A DNA stretch of 64,000 bases from Thermoanaerobacterium sp. RBIITD. GTDB lineage: Bacteria; Bacillota; Thermoanaerobacteria; Thermoanaerobacterales; Thermoanaerobacteraceae. This document shows, in pieces, positions 61,359 through 64,000 of the stretch. The notes under the pieces are model-generated. The model was not told the DNA's origin. It saw only the letters and a list, made by a program, of their open reading frames with translations, and searched no databases. The stretch spans positions 1,935,411 to 1,999,410 of the forward strand of contig NZ_LT906662.1 in NCBI RefSeq assembly GCF_900205865.1. The letters are read 5' to 3'. Each line of letters starts with the position of its first letter. Positions within the stretch are counted from its first letter, which is position 1. Position numbers and translations under genes: made by a program.

Positions 61359-63395
61359 ATGAAAGATTATAAAACAAATCAAATAAGGAATGTAGGATTG
61401 ATTTCACACGGTGGAGCAGGTAAAACTACACTGACGGAAGCACTATTATATAATGCTAAGGCTATAGACAGAATGGGCCGTGTTGAGGATGGCACAACAG
61501 TTTCAGATTATGATCCTGAAGAAATATCAAGACAATTCTCTATATCTACATCAATTATTCCTATTGAATGGAAAGATAATAAGTTAAATGTGCTTGATAC
61601 ACCTGGGTATTTTGATTTTTTTGGCGAGGTTGTGAGTGGACTTAAGGCTATAGATAGTGCGGTACTCGTTGTTTGCGCAGCATCAGGCGTTGAAGTTGGT
61701 ACTGAAAAATCATTTCACTTAATATGCAAAGAAAAGCTACCATCTTTAATCTATATTAACAAGATGGACAGAGAAAATGCCGATTTTTATAAGACTTTAA
61801 ATCAGTTGAAAGAGAAGTTTGGAAACAAAGTTGTTCCTATGACGTTACCTATAGGTAGTGAGCAAAGTTTTAAAGGGTATGTAGATCTTATTACACAAAA
61901 AGCATACGTTTACGGGCAAAATAGCATTGAGGAAACTGCTATTCCAGATGATATGAAGGAAAATGTATCGACAATAAGACAGGAACTTATTGAAGACATC
62001 GCAGAAAACGACGAAGCATTGATGGAGAAATTCTTTTCTGGTGAAGAGCTCACAAAGGATGAATTGCTTCATGTTTTAAAAGAAGGTGTTAAATCAGGTG
62101 AAATATTACCTGTATTATGTGGTTCAAGTTTAAAAAATATAGCAATTGATAAATTGCTCGATACCATTGTAGAAATACTTCCATCACCAGACGAGGTAAG
62201 TCGTTTTGGTGTTACTGCTGATATAAATAAGCCCTATTCCGCATTTGTTTTTAAAACGATAGCGGACCCTTTTGTAGGTAAATTATCTATTTTTAGAGTG
62301 CTGTCTGGTAGCATATCATCAGATTCTACAATATATAACGGCACAAAAAAGACCAATGAGAAAATCGGGCAGCTTTACCTTCTAAGAGGGAAAAAGCAGA
62401 TACCGATTCAAAAACTAATCGCAGGTGATATTGGTGCCTGTGCAAAATTACAGGTAACGATGACAGGGGATACCCTTTGTGATCCAGGAAAACCTGTGAC
62501 ATTTGAACCTATTCATTTTCCTGAGCCAAATTTAGCATTAGCAATTGAGCCTAAAACAAAAGGCGATGAAGATAAAATAAGCAATGGTCTTCAAAGGCTC
62601 CAGGATGAAGACCAGACATTTAAAGTCGAAAAAAATGTTGAGACAGGTCAGGTTATCGTATATGGCATGGGTGAACAGCATATAGAAGTTTTATCAAAGA
62701 AGCTGGAGAGCAAGTTTGGTGTGGCTTGTGAATTGACAGAGCCTATTATACCATATAGAGAAACAATTAAAGGCAAAGCAAAAGTTGAAGGAAAGCATAA
62801 GAAACAAACAGGTGGACATGGACAATATGGCCATGTGTGGATCGAATTTGAACCATATAAGGGTGGAGAATTCAAATTTGAGGATAAAATATTTGGTGGT
62901 GCTGTACCAAAGCAGTACATTCCGGCTGTTGAGAAAGGATTAAGGGAATGCATAAAAGAAGGCGTTCTTGCAAAGTATCCTGTTGTAAATATTAAAGCTA
63001 CGCTATTGGACGGTTCATATCATCCAGTGGATTCCTCTGAAATGGCCTTTAAAGTTGCTGCATCATTAGCATTTAAAAAAGGGATGGAGCAGGCAAGTCC
63101 AGTTCTACTAGAACCTATAATGCATGTAGAAGTAACAGTTCCAGAGGAATACATGGGGGACGTCATAGGCGATTTAAATAAAAGAAGAGGCCACATACTC
63201 GGCATGGAATCAAATGAAGGATTAGAGGTTGTTACAGCGGAAGTTCCACAAGCGGAAATGTCTAAATATGCCACAGATTTAAGGTCTTTAACACAAGCAA
63301 GAGGGGAATTCAAGATGTCTTTTGCAAGGTATGAAGAGGCACCATCTATAGTGGCTGAAAAGGTCATAGAAGCAAGGAAAAAAGTTCAAGAATAA
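61359..63395 (+). CDS. EF-G-like translation factor (second-type FusA)
   Basis: The 678-residue protein has a GTPase domain with G1 SHGGAGKTT near 18, G2 RQFSISTS, G3 DTPGYFDFFGEV, G4 INKMDRE, then EF-G domains II-V including GDEDKISNGLQRLQDEDQTF, GMGEQHIEVL, GGHGQYGHVWIEFEP, and VPEEYMGDVIGDLNKRRG. Length and the S-H-G-G-A-G-K-T start place it in the EF-G2 group found beside canonical FusA. It lies alone, not in a str operon with tufA/rpsL/rpsG, which also points to a paralogue. Roles proposed for such proteins include recycling or stress translation; not settled. Confidence 0.9.
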   Translation: MKDYKTNQIRNVGLISHGGAGKTTLTEALLYNAKAIDRMGRVEDGTTVSDYDPEEISRQFSISTSIIPIEWKDNKLNVLDTPGYFDFFGEVVSGLKAIDSAVLVVCAASGVEVGTEKSFHLICKEKLPSLIYINKMDRENADFYKTLNQLKEKFGNKVVPMTLPIGSEQSFKGYVDLITQKAYVYGQNSIEETAIPDDMKENVSTIRQELIEDIAENDEALMEKFFSGEELTKDELLHVLKEGVKSGEILPVLCGSSLKNIAIDKLLDTIVEILPSPDEVSRFGVTADINKPYSAFVFKTIADPFVGKLSIFRVLSGSISSDSTIYNGTKKTNEKIGQLYLLRGKKQIPIQKLIAGDIGACAKLQVTMTGDTLCDPGKPVTFEPIHFPEPNLALAIEPKTKGDEDKISNGLQRLQDEDQTFKVEKNVETGQVIVYGMGEQHIEVLSKKLESKFGVACELTEPIIPYRETIKGKAKVEGKHKKQTGGHGQYGHVWIEFEPYKGGEFKFEDKIFGGAVPKQYIPAVEKGLRECIKEGVLAKYPVVNIKATLLDGSYHPVDSSEMAFKVAASLAFKKGMEQASPVLLEPIMHVEVTVPEEYMGDVIGDLNKRRGHILGMESNEGLEVVTAEVPQAEMSKYATDLRSLTQARGEFKMSFARYEEAPSIVAEKVIEARKKVQE

Positions 63396-63396
63396 G

Positions 63397-63432
63397 AAAA
63401 TGGGGCTTAAAGTTATATTTAAGCCTCATTTT
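63397..63432. terminator. Bidirectional terminator between the EF-G-like and deacetylase genes
   Basis: AAAATGGGGCTTAAA pairs with TTTAAGCCTCATTTT (one G-T pair) around GTTATA; A-rich on one side and T-rich on the other, between convergent genes. Confidence 0.85.
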
Positions 63433-63485
63433 CTTAAGTACCACCTTTTAAAAAATAATTAGAAATGTTACTTTCCATTTTATTG

Positions 63486-64000
63486 TCAATTATTAAGTTG
63501 AATTATCTTCTTAAATTGATCTAATGTTGTTTTCGGCCCTATAAATTGCCTTTTCAATGTAAAAGGATTGTCATTTGGCTTAACATATCCTTTTTCCATA
63601 GTAAATGCCATTGTATATCCGATATTTTTTAGTATGTCTATCAAATGATTAGTATATAGTCCATATGGATATGCGAAATACGAAGAATTCAATAGATTTC
63701 TTGAATATGTGAGGTCATTTATAACAATGTCGTCACTGCTTGCAAGCAAACGAGTTTTGCCTGGTGCAACAAGGTCATGAAGATTCCTCGTATGGCTTTC
63801 AAAGGAAAAAACATCACTTGAAAGCAACATCTCTTTGTAACTTAGATACTGTATACCCGATGGGTCAAATAGCGATGATTCATTTTTTAAATTACCGGTA
63901 ATAACGAATATACTTGCCTTAAAACCGTATTTTTTTAGGATCGGATATGTATAGATGTAATTGCTAAGATAGCCATCATCAAAGGTTATAACAACAGTTT
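63486..64000 (-). CDS. Polysaccharide deacetylase (CE4), 5'-partial
   Basis: The minus-strand frame is open to the window end, giving about 170 C-terminal residues. It starts within TVVITFDDGYLSNYIYTYPI, whose D-D pair holds the catalytic Asp and a metal ligand. SFESHTRNLHDL follows with the H-T/S-x-x-x-H metal motif, then FAYPYGLYTNHLIDILKNIGYTMAFTM, the usual third CE4 motif. CE4 enzymes remove N-acetyl groups from peptidoglycan or other polysaccharides. The upstream part, including any signal peptide, lies outside the window. In spore formers such proteins often act on cortex or wall. Confidence 0.9.
   Translation of the reverse strand, partial: TVVITFDDGYLSNYIYTYPILKKYGFKASIFVITGNLKNESSLFDPSGIQYLSYKEMLLSSDVFSFESHTRNLHDLVAPGKTRLLASSDDIVINDLTYSRNLLNSSYFAYPYGLYTNHLIDILKNIGYTMAFTMEKGYVKPNDNPFTLKRQFIGPKTTLDQFKKIIQLNN

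Noticed and set aside
1-64000. CRISPR array, rRNA operon or prophage
   Set aside because: No regularly spaced repeats, no rRNA-like stretches and no phage structural genes were seen on either strand.

Overview
The window comes from a low-GC, endospore-forming Firmicute of class Clostridia. The spoIIE-yabS-yabT-tilS-hpt-ftsH run, spore germinant receptor genes, a Na+-translocating acyl-CoA decarboxylase, formate-THF ligase, cobalamin-dependent ribonucleotide reductase and frequent TTG/GTG starts fit the Thermoanaerobacterium/Thermoanaerobacter group. That placement is from gene content and memory, not a search.

Layout. (1) 1-13520: an AT-rich catabolic operon, all on +. It begins inside an aconitase-X gene and runs through an SsuABC/NMT1-type ABC importer, a D-2-hydroxyacid dehydrogenase, long-form urocanase (hutU), imidazolonepropionase (hutI), an M20 amidohydrolase and a hutF-like amidohydrolase, ending in a strong hairpin. 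Two copies of one IS110-type element interrupt it. Copy A (1502-3314) keeps a decayed transposase. Copy B (4162-4685) has lost the transposase but keeps the non-coding ends almost unchanged. (2) 13521-15240: a decayed ISNCY-like transposase. (3) 15250-23373: tRNA-Glu and the conserved sporulation/housekeeping run spoIIE to ftsH. (4) 23633-31445: an orphan PAS histidine kinase, fhs, two small conserved proteins and a five-gene Na+ pump decarboxylase operon that includes a 51-aa membrane protein. (5) 31525-32977: ECF S component and coaX. (6) 32984-37229: germinant receptor genes, with the B gene divergent from A-C-D. (7) 37437-40044: HTH protein, 'quinate dehydrogenase-like' protein and an acyl-ACP-reductase-like protein. 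(8) 40200-45538: greA, lysS, then folE-folP-folK with a QueD/PTPS paralogue where folB is expected, and sfsA. (9) 45566-52241: a degenerate amidase, a CofE-like protein, DUF896, a class III aminotransferase, a thioredoxin-like protein and nrdJ. (10) 52451-61231: a diguanylate cyclase, then a PRD regulator and fructose-type PTS (IIA, IIC, IIB) with ptsI. (11) 61359-64000: an EF-G paralogue and the end of a polysaccharide deacetylase gene.

The most unusual signals are these. The IS110 pair conserves a structured non-coding end (candidate bridge RNA) better than its transposase, and its substitutions fall in two tight patches. A group IIC intron remnant without a reverse transcriptase sits directly behind the PTS terminator. 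The PRD regulator and PTS promoters share a two-part cis-element at fixed spacing. The PTS IIA gene carries one in-frame stop. An acyl-ACP-reductase-like protein keeps its candidate catalytic cysteine in a conserved-looking trio. An AMIN/Amidase_3-like protein has lost its zinc ligands. All family assignments rest on motif reading; no database search was run.
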